NCBI GenBank assembly: GCA_018873245.2
Contig: JAEMBT020000007.1
Location: forward strand, 8,625,129 to 8,689,128
DNA from: Archegozetes longisetosus
Taxonomy: Eukaryota > Arthropoda > Arachnida > Sarcoptiformes > Trhypochthoniidae
DNA length: 64,000 bases
Direction of reading: 5' to 3'
Under the pieces are notes generated by a model. The model ran no database searches, had not been told where the DNA came from, and was given only the letters and a program-made list of their open reading frames with translations. Every line of letters begins with the position of its first letter. Position 1 is the stretch's first letter. Positions 11,882 to 24,787 of this stretch are shown here, piece after piece. Both the position numbers and the translations under genes were made by a program.

Positions 11882-14800
11882 AAAATTTCCAATTTAGGCA
11901 TCAAAGCGTATCACTTGTCAATATATTATTATGGCATAACTCAAGAGGTTTTTTAAGCATCAGAGCTGAAAGCTCGTCAGCCTTTAGTAATAGTAATGTT
12001 ATATCTTAGCTCGTAGTGCACGCCATACGCATAAAATTGTTCGCGTTCGCTAAGCTCATAGATAACAGCTTTCATAGGCATAGGCGCAGCCAAAAAATGA
12101 TATACCGTTAATTAGCCCGTCTCTATGACTATGTTATATAAACTACTGCTATAGTGTATGTGCTCTGTGTGTGTATGTACTGCAATGCAGAGCCTTTTTT
12201 CCTCATCCGTCTTCTCCCCCACCACCACCTAAGCCAAACTTCTACTACCGAGTTATAACTTATTTTATCGATTTTTCACTCTCCCCTCTCTTCTCTCAGA
12301 TCAGCTTTTTTCCTGCATAGCACTCACACTCTCCTCTGCCTAACAGTTAAAGATGGTAAAGATGGTGAATTAGTAGTGCGAACACTGAAATACTGAAAAC
12401 ATTTTTTTGCTTTGAGAGTCTAATACACGCAAAGTATATGTTTTATCGCTATATATGATATAGAGTTTCTGTATATTGCGATAAAATTAAACTGACATAA
12501 AATATATATCTTATAAATACAAATGTATGTATATTTGAGTGGATGAAAAAAATAGCCGAGTATTAAAACTAATCGATAAGCGCTGGCACAAAATTAACTT
12601 AGTTGTCTATCGAGTCGCTCCTCGGTCACAGAGGCTTTTGTCTATTCAATCAGAGATGGTTAACATGCAATATGAATTTGTAAGGAGTAAGTCTTTCCAA
12701 AGTGGTTCATCTGCATTAGAGTTGGATGAGTTGGGTATAGAATTTCTGTTTGGGTTTGTCGGATACATGAACTGGTTTCTGCGTTGATCGCTTTAAACAT
12801 GCATTTTAGCTGCAGATCAGTCAGTTTTGCATAGAATATTACATGAGGAACAATTTGGGCCACTGTTAAAAAACTGAGGGGAGAGACAATCAGAAGAGGT
12901 TCTTAACAGGTTTCCATAGAAACACTGACATATTTAGATGGGTGTTATAGCAACGCAAGAACACGAAGATAACATGCATCCCTCTCCCATCACTGCGACC
13001 CCCAATGCATAATAGTCTAATATGAATTAAGCATCAACACATCACATACTACATCACAACCCATCACAAGCCCAGTGGACCGCATTTCTGTTTCAAAAGA
13101 TAACCAAAACTCTTTTCTCTCTCTCCAGCTCTCTCTCTCTCTCTCTCTATCTTCTCTCCCACTCTATTCTCTCTCTCTTTCTCATACTATATCACAAAAG
13201 CGTTGGAATTATTTTTAAATCTTAACTTTAAAAAAACGATTTCACCCAAAAAAGAAGAGAAGACTAAAAAAAATCTATCATGTATTGAACAGTATCTCTA
13301 AATGTTTTCTTTAAATCCTTTTACTCATTGGGAGAGTGTTTATCTTAGAGGATAGGATTTTGTGTGTTTGGTAAGAGCAACAAAAGTCAGGGTCATGATC
13401 GCCACAAAATTGATAGGCTCTGTGTAAGTAAGTGAACATTTACTGTTTGAGAAGGCATAACCGTGTGATGCACTGCAATAGACTCTACTCTATTGGTAAT
13501 GTTAGCTCCAATTGGGAAAACCGCTTAAACACCTGAGAGGACACAGAAACAAGCGAATCAACACACAACAAAGTCACTCTCCTTAGACCCACAAAAGCTT
13601 TGCTTGGCTTGGATTTAGTGGTAGAACTATGGCAAAAGTGATACTGTTTCTTCTCAACTACTAATGTGTGGCTCAATCAACAGGCGATCTAACAATTGGA
13701 CGCTTTGCAAAAAGAATGATAATAGTTCTCGATTCAGACATGCACTACATCGTACAATTGATTCTATCTCTTCAGCGCTTTCCAACCTAAAAATATCTTC
13801 TCAATAATCAATGACCGATTCTAATAATTATTATAATTTCTATATTTTCATAATCAAAGTACAGATTCTGTCAGATCTATAAACAGGTATTTGTGCACAA
13901 TTGAGACAAATGTTTAAATCTATTAATATTTAATAAGAAAAGGCAATGGTCTGAAAAATGATTAACTTTGCATTCAATAGTATAATATAGCAAAATAATT
14001 ATTAGTGTAGCTTAATATGTGTTATAAATAATAACGTTATATAACACAAGTTACGCAACCAATCGTTTATGAGGAATATATTTCAAGAGAACAAATCATT
14101 AGATATATATATGAACGAAATCAAAATTGAAGCTAAAACAGAATCAAATCAGAAAAGATGAGTAAGAATTTGGAAAGAATTAAAATGGTGTAATAGTCGA
14201 TTAGATGAATTAAGTTTATGTTATAAGATAATGATAGGCATTATTGTTATTGATGTGTGTCAGTTTGATAAGTGCGTTGAGTACAGCAGTTGTCTGTCTG
14301 TATGCCAAACAAATACCACATAAACAAATCCTTCAATGTTTTTGGCAAACAAAAACCATCACTACTTATAAATGGATGAATCAAACAAATAGTGCACAGA
14401 TTTAAGTCAATACCGATTCTGGCATTTCTAGTAACTCATAAATATTTCTCGATCCGATTCTTTGCTTTTTGCTCTGATCTGACATTTATTTTTAGTACTT
14501 CTACTACTGGTTGGCTGTAAAGAACTGATGTTTTTAGACATAGAATAAAAGGTGGCTTTTATTCTAACAGTTAATAAATTGAAATATCTTTAAATTACAG
14601 CAAGTTTTTCGCAGCCAACCATAAAATGCTTATGTATGCATTTGCAAAGTCACGAATTCGACTATTCAATCGATTAAAGCAATTTAGCTGAACATTTTAG
14701 TTCAACATTTTCCAACTTCAGCAAAATTTCACTCTCCCATAATCACCAACACCCAACACCTGCACAATATGCACACCAATTCCTATTAATTCCTACCTGT

Positions 14801-15350
14801 TGGAGAACTAACTCGTCAACTACGTAGTCATCGAAAAGTGTAAGAAATAAGTGAAAAGCGATGATGGTTTTAGGTCGTAAGAGAGGTCAGGGAAAGGTTG
14901 CAGTTCGGTCAGAAGAGGTTTGGAGAGGTGGGTAGTTCTCTCAATTTATGTATGTATTAGAAAAGCACAATCGTTAATTAAGTTTGCTGTTGCCGAAACC
15001 AGCGTGAGGACATTCCTTAAAGTTTATCAGGTCATACAAGTGGCGAGACTAGCAAAACACACTAGCTAAACACATCTGATGCCACCAATTATTTATTACT
15101 CTCAACGCAATTATTCCGAGGCAATACTTCTGAATTAATATTTGCCGAATCAGAACATTTCTGGTTAGCTAATTAATAATTCTTTCAGTTCTCTCAATTT
15201 TTTACTAATGACTAATATTTATGCAGAGAATAAGATGCGGTAATAGTAAATATATCACTGACAAAATATTTCAAGAATTACCATATTAAGGAAAGTTCCG
15301 GCTGTCAACTCAATATTCGAGGTCTTTGACTCAAGCATTTTTAAATGCTT
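11880..15350. other. Noncoding AT-rich DNA
   Basis: No gene recognised. It contains the CT tract at 13111-13183. A plus-strand open frame of 82 codons at 12539-12787 has no recognisable motif and no supporting splice structure that I can defend. Confidence 0.55.
13111..13183. repeat. CT-rich microsatellite
   Basis: Perfect (CT) core at about 13129-13148 flanked by interrupted CTCT. Confidence 0.88.
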
Positions 15351-15353
15351 TAC

Positions 15354-15472
15354 CTTTAATTATTGCCTGGACCTCCTTGATAGCGGGTTGGGCTCGTGGT
15401 TTATGACACCTGTGGGGTCGGTTTGGCAATCGCTTGGCAATCGTTTGCAATGGGCGTTGTTCAATATTATCG
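15354..15472 (-). other. Candidate internal noncoding (5' leader) exon, minus strand
   Basis: A 119-bp block visibly richer in G+C than its flanks. On the minus strand it is preceded by a T-rich tract and acceptor (TTTTTTAGTTGTAG, ending at 15473) and followed by a donor AAAG|GTAAAG at 15353. The frame open across it ends in TAA just before the donor, so it is more likely a leader exon than a coding one. It lies between the candidate promoters at 20.3 and 30 kb and the zfh2 start, on the same strand. An alternative reading is a 58-residue peptide from ATG 15536, whose N-terminal part (YLYFLVVAIIL) resembles a signal peptide. I prefer the exon reading; both are unproven. Confidence 0.35.
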
Positions 15473-15601
15473 CTACAACTAAAAAATATAAATACCATTT
15501 ACAGATAGCCAGTCTATGTCTCCAGACATTTTTCATAAACACCTTTCAATAATCTAAGCTCTCCAATCATTCTACTTTGTTAGTGCTTTTTAATCAACTT
15601 T

Positions 15602-15622
15602 TTCTTCTTCTTCTTCTTCTTC
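15602..15622. repeat. (TTC)7 microsatellite
   Basis: Seven perfect TTC units. Confidence 0.95.
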
Positions 15623-16275
15623 TGCATGCTAATTGTTCGATGGTAAACCTGCTAACCTCGTCCTAGCGTAATATATATGCAAAGACTATATAACACGTCA
15701 TTACATAAGACAAGCCATGACAAGCTCACACACTCTTCTGCGTTTATTGCCTAGCAATTAAAAGTCTCTAAAGGGAAAGCTAAGCACTTGGAATTAACAG
15801 AGCTGTTTAATTGCGTCTGCGATGCCTTTAATTGCACGCAACCAAGGGACTATTAAATCAATCGAATCCAGCTAAAATCCTAACGAATCCCATCCCTCAA
15901 CTACCAAATCCGACAGCACAATATGGTCGCTGATTTTTCTTTGCTTTTTTATTTATTATATATCCATCCCTTCCCCTCTTTTCATCCCTTCAATGCACAT
16001 CTCAAGCTCTACTGCATGTTTCTACTCATTCCGTAAAGCTTAGGCTCTCTGCCAATCGATCGCTTTTGCATAAAAGAATATAAGAAAATGGAGGACAACT
16101 TAGAAAAGGATAGGGAGAATAGAGAGATCAGTCAGAGAGCGATTCATAGAGAGTCAAACAGAGACTTATGAGTTTCTGCTGCCAATGGGCTCGAGCACTA
16201 TCTCCTCTGTGTAATGGCTATTAATACAAGCAGTTGCAGCACAAGCATAGCCATAGCCTTATACTTATGAGTTAG

Positions 16276-16276
<1 letters not shown>

Positions 16277-16308
<32 letters not shown>
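16277..16308. repeat. (GT)16 microsatellite
   Basis: Perfect alternating GT run; the only long GT run in the window. Confidence 0.95.
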
Positions 16309-16309
<1 letters not shown>

Positions 16310-18532
16310 TGAATCCCTAGCCAAGGCATTATTCGTTGGGGGAGTCATTGGATGCGAGCCGCTTCCAATTTCAATATGTTATATATGCTCTGTATATGAG
16401 GGGCTGGAACTGAAGAGACGTGTTATAAAAACAACACTCCGCTAAAAATGTTCGCCTCTCAGCTACAGATCAACCGTAGTTAACATGCACTGAAAAAAAT
16501 CTATTTTGGTTTCGTGTTCGCCAAATCACAAACGAATTCATAGATTGAGCAAAACAGAGAAGTGAAGACTGAGAGATGCTTCACAAGATTCAGACTGAAA
16601 TACATGCAACATAATTAGCTGCAATAACCGGATATCGAAAATAAAACCAACTGATGTATTCGTGAAAAAATTGAGAAAATAAGGGACTCCGAATTTGTTG
16701 TAAAAATAATAGTGATTGATACGAATTTTGTGTGATCATGTTGTCCAGAATGTCAAATGAGGAGACGAACTAATAGCTGTAATAGCAATCAATAGGAGGC
16801 AATAATAGACAATACAATAGTAGTGGCCGTCGTCGCTCAAGTAGCTCTACGTTGTATTAATAGCACTAGTATTAGAAGTTAGGTATGACTGCCAATAGTA
16901 TGTAGTTTTAGTACAGTAGGTAAGAAATTAAGCTTAACGACAACGACCTTAAGTTGCTGTGGAGCTAACTTTTTTGCTCTACTACTACTACTATAATGAA
17001 ATGCCAATCGAGAAAATGTTTGTAAAGCAGTCAATTTTAAGCCCTTCTCAAAAATCTATTGTGTTCACCAGCGCAGAAATATTAATTAAATCTAATTACA
17101 CTTTTGCTGTTTTTAAGCTTAGACAGACTTATAACTTGCCCTACAGTCCGTGACTAATACGTCGATTTGAATTTACAGGTGAATGTTTTTGTGTTTGTGT
17201 ACATGTTCCTCACAAATAAGTATTGCATGTGTGCGTGAGAGGAATATACAGTAAGACTTACTGTAGTAAGACTTTTTTGCTGGTCTCCCTCAGTTCATCT
17301 CTATTTTTTCATTTACTGCTTTCTCTACCTTCACATCTGTATCGCTTTATTGCATGCTTAAGTAGAAGTAGTAGTAGTGGAAAGTAGTAGAAAAGCTAAA
17401 CCAACCAGCGGAAATGCGCTGACCCTTTGCCTGCACTAACTGACCAAACACTAGTCTGAATATCCGTTAGTTGTAAGCCTAGGTGTTGATCAGTAAATAC
17501 ATTGAATTAATCGAATATAGTCTGCTGTTTGTAATACGACTCAACAATAACAACAACAACATCAATAATGTTGAGCTTATTTTCTCTTTTTTGCCTCTAT
17601 TTCTTTCTAAACTAGATTATAGAAAATTTCAACTCATTATAATTAAAGTTATTTCAGGAATTCCCTAAACTATTTCATTGACTCAATTCGAGTCAATAAA
17701 CAAAATTATTGGTCAGAATAATTAAGATAAAGTTCACATTGAGCTGAATTTAGATGAATTGGACTGAGTTGACTTATGAGTTAGTTGTAAGCAATGTTTA
17801 GTTTGCTCATCTGTCAGTCACATCTCAGTCATAGATAGTATACACATATAGTGAGAGAGACACACACTCACATATACACAGAAAGAGACACACTCTCGTC
17901 TCTGACTCGCATCTCCTGACTGTTTCTCATTGAACCCATTGAATGCTCGCATTTCTCAGTGTTTATATCATCCATTTATATAGTAGACTATATATTATAT
18001 TATATTAGCAATAACCCATTAATCCCCTAGCATTCTCTTCCCACTCTGTCTACTTATTGGAAGGCAGCAAAATTTACTACCCATTGCATACTCATTTGGG
18101 GCTTACACTTTCCCTAATACAACTTAGACGAATGGCTCTACTGTACAGATTGGAAAATTGCATATATATATCGCATATATATACACACACATACACATAC
18201 TGCGTACATCGCATATATATATTGTGCATATAATAATGCATATAAGTTTGATGTTATGAGAAAGCTCTACCAAAGCCAGTCACATGCATAAACTGACTAA
18301 CAAAAGCAAAAATATTAATGTTATTGCCAGCAGTCCAACATTGGTTGTGGTGTTCACTCCAAAGAATAGTGATAGGCAGCAGCAATGGTAAATTAACTTC
18401 TTGTTCAGGCTTCATTATATTAATTCGTTCTTGATTCGCCCGATGAAAAGGAAGCAGGAAAGTCTAAGTTTTAATTCTCACTCATTTGCAATTGTCCTTT
18501 TATTCAAATAACAATCTATCTCTATATCATTT

Positions 18533-18559
18533 TCTCTCCTCTCTCTCTCTCTCTCTCTA
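18533..18559. repeat. (CT)n microsatellite
   Basis: CT run interrupted once near its start. Confidence 0.9.
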
Positions 18560-19993
18560 GAGCACAGACACACACACATACATTGTCTTCTCTCTCATGC
18601 TATTCTCTCCACCACTGACTTGATCATGAGCTAATACTAGTGACACAATGCATAAGATTAATTTTATGTTTCATATATTCGTACTAAGCTATACGTCATA
18701 ATTATAATTGTTATTATTACTGGTATTATCATTGAAAAAACTCACTATTTAAACAAACAATAAGCCTAGCGGCCAAGGACGCCATCAAACACTTAAATAA
18801 CTAACCATTTCTACTGATTAGTTGTTATTAAGCGAATCTAGCATTGACTCAATCATTATTTGGTCAGTAAAACAGATAAGTAGAGTGAAGATTAACTACT
18901 GCTTTATTTTTAGGCTATTCACCGCGCGAGCTATCAGATCCACAGTCAGAGACTGACTAACAGTCCAACTCAATCATACCTGAACACATGAAAACTAAAA
19001 CTTTATCACAAACAATATAACAACTACAACATGAAACACCACGTGCTTCGGCTTCGCAACTATTGCAAACGCGAGGACAACAACCAGAGACATACGAGCA
19101 GACAATCAGAATGAAGTATAGATGTTATGCTCTGTTATGTTCGGTTATGTTATGTGTTCTACTGAATGGCACTTTGTGTATACCTTTACTTATGCTGGCT
19201 ATGTATGACTAGTGTATAAGAACCCATAAAAAGCAGTGAAACGTGTTCACTGGTTCAGCACCGCTTTCATGATAGAACACACACAACAAACACTCACACA
19301 TTGACTTACATTGACTTTCTATCTGATTGCATCTTTCTCTCTATGGCATTAGTCCACAACCACGTGCTGTTCAATATCAGCAAAACATACATTCTAGTCA
19401 TATAACCAACACTGTTTCCACTGATACTAGCCATCAACATATCAACACAATTAATAGATAAGAGTGATCAGTATTCAAATAACATGTTCGGAAAACGCGT
19501 TTTGATTTTTCATTACACTATTACCTAAATTTCATAAAGCGCTTAGGCTTTCAATAAAAATAATAATAAAAAATTAATACATTTTTGAATAGAGTACCAC
19601 AGCTCAAGTCCGCCCAACTCAAGGATATCTGCATAGCAGTAATTAATTGTTTGAGATTGAAACTGAACATCCAATCCGAATGCGGGCAAGATTTTATTGG
19701 GCCTCCAATTACAACCTTGTTGTTTGGCTGCGCGTCAGGTTTACGTGTTTAGAGCAATATATATAATAAAAAACAATACAATCCAGCACTACATAAAACA
19801 CTATATTTCAACTTTAAGACCGACTTAACAATGAAACAACAGAAAGGGGATGTCAAACCTGCCAAAGTTTAATTACATCATTCAACGGGATAGTAGGCAA
19901 AGTTGGAAACTCGCAATTAAAATGCTAATACTTTCAGCGCATCACAAATAAAGAGCGTTTAGCGCTACGAAAAACAAGCCTCTAATGCCTTAC

Positions 19994-20031
19994 CTCGTAC
20001 CTGATCTGCACAACTGCTCACAAGTGACACT
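19994..20031 (-). other. Candidate small leader exon next to the CpG-dense block
   Basis: On the minus strand a possible acceptor (ATCTGTCAG, ending 20032) and a good donor (TACGAG|GTAAGG at 19993) bracket 38 bp. It could instead be the end of a longer first exon starting further right. Weak evidence: splice-like motifs only. Confidence 0.2.
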
Positions 20032-20219
20032 CTGACAGATGTCGGGATGGCGTTTGAGGAACTTTGTTTAGCATCACTCACAAAAATAAGCAATAATAAG
20101 ACTGAACGAGTGACTGATAGGAACTTTAATTGTTTCTCTATATATATTATTATTTCTTATCAACAAAACTTTAGACAAGACTAAAGTTAAGGCCGCAGAG
20201 GAATTCACTTTATAAGCCG

Positions 20220-20770
20220 TGTTGTGTTGGCCGATGCGATGAGTCTTAGTGTGACATATCTGCATATGTGAAGTAACTTACATACTGACGAAATGATCAC
20301 TTGAATGCGAGAGCACACACTTTGAGATTGAGCAGCAAATGCTTTTGGTGTAATAGCGGTCTCGCGTAACTCACAAAGTAGTGAAGGCAGAGAGCAGTTC
20401 AATCACGTCGTGTAATGCCGTTGACTCGAGCATCTCGCATATGCAACCGAAACGCGTTATGAAAGTCTTGAGCGCACGCGTCATCATGACTGATGAGACT
20501 AACACCTAACCTAAGCAAAGCAATCACAATTCGCCATCTAGGATTGTTTCCAATTATTCTTCTAAAATACATATCGACCCAACATATAAAGTCTTTTTTA
20601 TGAACCTAAAAGCAATCCTACCGACAACTATTACTGAGACAGCACTACAGCTCACAAACTCAGTCAAAACGGTCGTCAGCGCAATCGCAATATCTATCGA
20701 AGACTTATAAGATTTCGATGTTTAATGCATCGAAGATCACTACTATGGGAGTTGTTCTGATCGTTCCTCA
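20220..20770 (-). promoter_or_regulatory. CpG-dense block with splice donor; candidate zfh2 promoter/first exon
   Basis: About 19 CpG dinucleotides fall in 20220-20530, counted by eye, far more than in the surrounding AT-rich DNA, and CpGs remain frequent to about 20770. On the minus strand a near-consensus donor, CAGTAT|GTAAGT, lies at 20281, so a first exon could end at 20282. A TCAGT initiator-like string overlaps this donor, and TATATA strings lie upstream (minus sense) at about 20820-20835. There is no sizeable open frame. It is about 12.7 kb upstream of the zfh2 coding start on the same strand. The assignment to zfh2 is inference. Confidence 0.35.
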
Positions 20771-20833
20771 ATTTATCCCCGCATCACCTCAATAAATATC
20801 AATGCATCCAATACTCAGTATATAATGGTATAT

Positions 20834-20911
20834 AAAGAGCTGCTTCGGACACAAAGAGCAGTTTCGGACACAAAGAACAGTTTCGGACACAAAGAACAGT
20901 TTCGGACACAA
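20834..20911. repeat. 20-bp minisatellite, 4 copies
   Basis: Unit close to TTTCGGACACAAAGAACAG; the last three copies are nearly identical. It lies at the distal edge of the CpG-dense block at 20.2-20.8 kb. Confidence 0.92.
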
Positions 20912-21090
20912 CAGACTCGACGCTTCAATTGAAAATAAATACTCCATTCGATATCAATTAAAATAAACATTATTTCAATCAATGAAATTTAATCTAAATG
21001 CGAATAAAAATATTTGAAATTCAATACCAAAGACTCTATGAACACATACAACACATCAAAATGACGCGTCAATCAGTTAAAGCAAAAGCT

Positions 21091-21141
21091 CGTAGCTATC
21101 TCTATAGTCTTTTTCATAGCTATCTCTATAGTCTTTTTCAT
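21091..21141. repeat. 25-bp direct duplication
   Basis: Two perfect adjacent copies of a unit beginning AGCTATCTCTATAG. Confidence 0.9.
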
Positions 21142-21763
21142 TGATTCTTTCACTTTGATTCGGGAGTCCATCAAAAGCTGTGGAGTTTTACAAAAACCCG
21201 GATCTTTTCTAACAATTATTATTGAATTTAGTAAAGAAAAGTCATTAAACTTAGCGAAAGTAACTTTATATGCTCGCAATTTTAGACTTAAATTAAGGAA
21301 TGTGTTACGAATTTAAATGGGATTTTTGTTCAAATTTCTATTTTAATTGTCTACATTGGCTTTTCAACAAAATACTTTAGACTTGAACACTCACTCAATC
21401 AGTTGCCCTTATGGTCAATAATATGATTTAGTTTAGCGCAAATGCAGCACAACACACATTCTAGACTACAATAGATCAAAAAACGTTTGTCGAAAGGGCA
21501 AAAAACAAGAACCAGATATTTGCCAATCTTTTTTGAATTCTATTTTCATTACAAAAGAAAAATTGGCTAATACTAGAAGACATAGGTCTCAGTGTATGTG
21601 TGAGAATAGTATACATTGGGAAAAGATAGTAAATGAGAAAAAGTCTTTCTTATTCTGCAGTTTTTGCTTCAGGAGCAAATAAGCACTTCAGTGACCAGGT
21701 GTGAAAAGGCGTTAAAATAAGCGCAGAGTAATAACTACATGACTAGAACGTAAGAGGAGTCTC

Positions 21764-21766
<3 letters not shown>

Positions 21767-21808
<42 letters not shown>
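21767..21808. repeat. (GA)21 microsatellite
   Basis: Perfect (GA) run of about 42 bp. Confidence 0.95.
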
Positions 21809-21813
<5 letters not shown>

Positions 21814-22398
21814 GTGTCTAAAATGCTTCTTTGATGGTTAGTTATATTGAGTTTATTTGGTATAAAAGAAAACTATATAAACTGATATACGATACTAAAT
21901 ATTGTAGACACAAAAGGCTTGAGCAGTCGCTTTCCTTTAATAAGCAATAATAAAGGATTGTATGAATAATAGGAGAAGAAAAATTACATATTTTTTGCAT
22001 CGCTTACTCAAATGAGAGTTAGTTTTCAAATCCAAGCCATGATAATATAGTTTACTGTTGGCTGTTATCTATTATCGGCGTTACATTACATCTAGAAGTT
22101 AGTGAAAAAATTCTCTATACATCTCGCCCTAACCTAACTTCTCATTAGCATATTTTTCGACAACAGCCAGTAGAGTGTCTTTCCAACAATTCTTTTCTTT
22201 TCCAACCTCTCTTTCTCCTGTCTTTCTTTTGTTACAGAAATGGTCACCATCTGTACACTGTTTATAATAAGATAGAACAGAAGCATAGGATAAAGTTTCA
22301 GAGACTTATTTCTTCTCTCAAATAGGGATAACTGGTAGGGGATGTGCACAATTTTTGGCAAACAGGGGAGTAAAGCAGCGAGATAAATATTAAAAGAA

Positions 22399-22471
22399 AA
22401 CTTTCAACAAAACTTCCAACAAAACTTTCAACAAAACCTCCAACTAAACTTCAAACTAAACCTTCAACAAA
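22399..22471. repeat. 14-bp array (ACTTTCAACAAA type)
   Basis: About five to six copies of a unit close to CTTTCAACAAAA, increasingly degenerate to the right. Confidence 0.85.
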
Positions 22472-22706
22472 AGCATCGCATCGCACACTAGTACTATACT
22501 TGAAACACACCAAACACCACATAACCCAACTACATAATACGAATATCACAAATCTACTATCTTTACATTAATAATAAACAAAAGATAAAACTGGCTTCAG
22601 TTAGACGTGCTTTTCGGGTTTTTATCACCAGTTATGTTCCCCAAATACATCTCTCACTTTTACTTAAGCATTAACTACCGTCACGTACCTCAGCCTTCAG
22701 CCCACT

Positions 22707-22790
22707 CTTAACTAGTGCTGTAGCCCTAACTACAGCTAATATCACTAACTATTGCTACAGCCTCACCAGTACTGTAGCCCTAACCAGTCC
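22707..22790. repeat. Degenerate GTAGCCCTAAC array
   Basis: Alternating copies of TGTAGCCCTAACTA-like and CTACAGC-like strings, some in inverted orientation. Confidence 0.55.
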
Positions 22791-23472
22791 TAAATGCTGG
22801 TCAACAATTATCAATAGTTTTATTTATTACCAATTCACTTAGAAATTGTACCATCACTTCCAATCTTTAATGGATTATAAGAGGGCTACCAATTCGGGGG
22901 AAATGTCTTATGCAATGCTCTGCTATTTTGTTTGAATGAATCCCTATTATTCTTTATAGTATACACGTTGAGTCGCCTTAGCTCCTTCTCTTATTCTTCT
23001 TTCTTTCTTTTTAGCTCAACTTATTTATCAAAACTCTGTCTGTGTTGAGAATGCTACACAACTAGCGTTAACTAATATTTTAAGCCACATATATCAGCAA
23101 TTTTGTAATTTGATGCCATTATCAGTTTCTAAACTTTTATGTAACAATTCGTCGAATCTTACGAGAAAAGACCAGAATTCATTCAAAATTCAAGATAAAA
23201 AACGTTTGAATACCCAATTCTTTTTCTTTTCCGCCTAAATAATTGACGACAATTAAGAATGTGATCCGTTTAATTGATAGCATGAAAACTTAAAAGAGTT
23301 TCCTAATAAAAGTTAGAACTTTCTCCTAATGTTCTCTCTTTCGCCTCACTGTAAGGCACACAAAAACTAAACATTTAATGCAGAGTTAATACAATCTTAT
23401 TCCAGCGAACAGAGGCTTCAGAATCAGTGCTTTAATCAGGATTTAGTGGAGTAGTCCGTCACAATTTTCGTG

Positions 23473-23600
23473 GAGAGTAATAGAGTATATACTTTAGAGT
23501 AGTATCTATAGTTGTGGATAGGAATAGTGTATATACTTTAGAGTTGTGTCTATACGTTTTTAGATAGTAATAGAGTACACACTTTATAGCTGTGTCTATT
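23473..23600. repeat. ~45-bp tandem repeat, 3 copies
   Basis: Three diverged copies, each with TAGAGTATATACTTTAGAG-like sequence followed by TGTGTCTAT. Spacing is 44-46 bp. Confidence 0.8.
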
Positions 23601-23968
23601 AGACTTGTACAGTATCTATACTTCTAACTTGCATATCCTTGGGGTGACGAAAAAATGCTTAATTGTCGACATGTTAAGTACTACTGCAATGGTACGGGTC
23701 TTCAATGGCATGGCTCTTTTGAAGCTTTTTCACGCAGCAACGACTGAATGAGTGAAGTGATGCTTCCTTTTTGCAATGCAGGAAACGTTTCTCTTTTGAT
23801 TTGCATCCGCAAATTAAGACCGAGTTTAATATGTTTAAATAGACTCTACTTTACACTAGAGCTGACAATTTCATTTAAGCTCTCACTTTCTATGAGAACA
23901 TTTTAAAAGTAATTTTTAATTTTTTCTATTCATCATCTCATATGGTGTTAAATAGTCTCGACTTGAAT

Positions 23969-24064
23969 TAAGTTACGCTAATTTTTTGTTATGAAAGTTA
24001 AGCTAATTTTTGCATCGTAAAGTTAGGCTAACTTTTTGCGGTAAAGTTACGCTAATTTTTTGTG
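23969..24064. repeat. ~26-bp tandem repeat, 4 copies
   Basis: Unit close to AAAGTTACGCTAATTTTTTG. Confidence 0.88.
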
Positions 24065-24550
24065 TCACAAAGCGAGTCAACGCTGAAAAAATAATATTTT
24101 AAAGAAATAATAATAACTCTAAAATTCGGAATCTATTGTTAATCAGAATTTTATGTTTTGTTATAGACTGTATAAATATAGAAGTATTTACATTAAGCCA
24201 TAAACAAATACATTATTGAATATAACGAACACTACTACAGCACTAGCATTAATAGACACAATCAATTTATTCACTTTTCACTCCCATTAAATCCATTACT
24301 AATATGTCACTCGTTTGTGTCACGTCATTTAATTGGCTTTAGCTAATCAAAACTAATTCTAATTGAATCGTCATTAATGCTAATGAGAGAAAAGAAATCA
24401 TTCAATTCCGGAAGCATAAGATTGAAAAATGAGTTGAAGTGTGTTTGGGGCAAGTTTAACAATAAATTTTACCTGTAAGTCAAAAAAATGCGTTCAAGTA
24501 GTAGCAAAATTCGTGAATTGGAGGAGTAGTGGCACAGGTGTGAATGTTGC

Positions 24551-24624
24551 GGTGGGCTGAGAGGGGCTGACAGGGGCTGAGAAGGACTAGGAAGGGCTGA
24601 GAGGGCTGACAGGGGCTGAGAGCC
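24551..24624. repeat. GGGGCTGAGA array, G-rich
   Basis: About seven copies of a 10-11 bp unit (GGGCTGAGAG/GGGCTGACAG). Several GGG/GGGG runs are spaced by six bases. Confidence 0.88.
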
Positions 24625-24768
24625 AAGTCAAGTTCGCTAGTTTTTAATTCAGGGCTAACTTAAGAAGTTAGTAACGAAAAGTTAGACCAAAAATAAAACG
24701 TCAGCCTAAGCAACAGGCTTTGGATCAGTGAAGAGTGTGTGTTCTTCAGGTTAGCAATGGATGAGATA

Positions 24769-24787
24769 AAGATAGAGAGAGAGAGAG
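24769..24787. repeat. Short GA run
   Basis: About 19 bp of GA with one interruption. Confidence 0.85.

Larger units (their letters stand above)
15480..19980. other. Noncoding DNA with several microsatellites
   Basis: No gene recognised. It includes (TTC)7, (GT)n, CT and AT/CA-rich runs listed separately, plus AT-rich alternating sequence at about 18160-18240 (repeated GCATATATAT strings) and a CA/GA-rich stretch at 17836-17895. Confidence 0.6.

Noticed and set aside
12539-12787. 82-codon plus-strand open frame
   Set aside because: No recognisable family, no splice signals I could defend, and it is within chance length for this amount of sequence.
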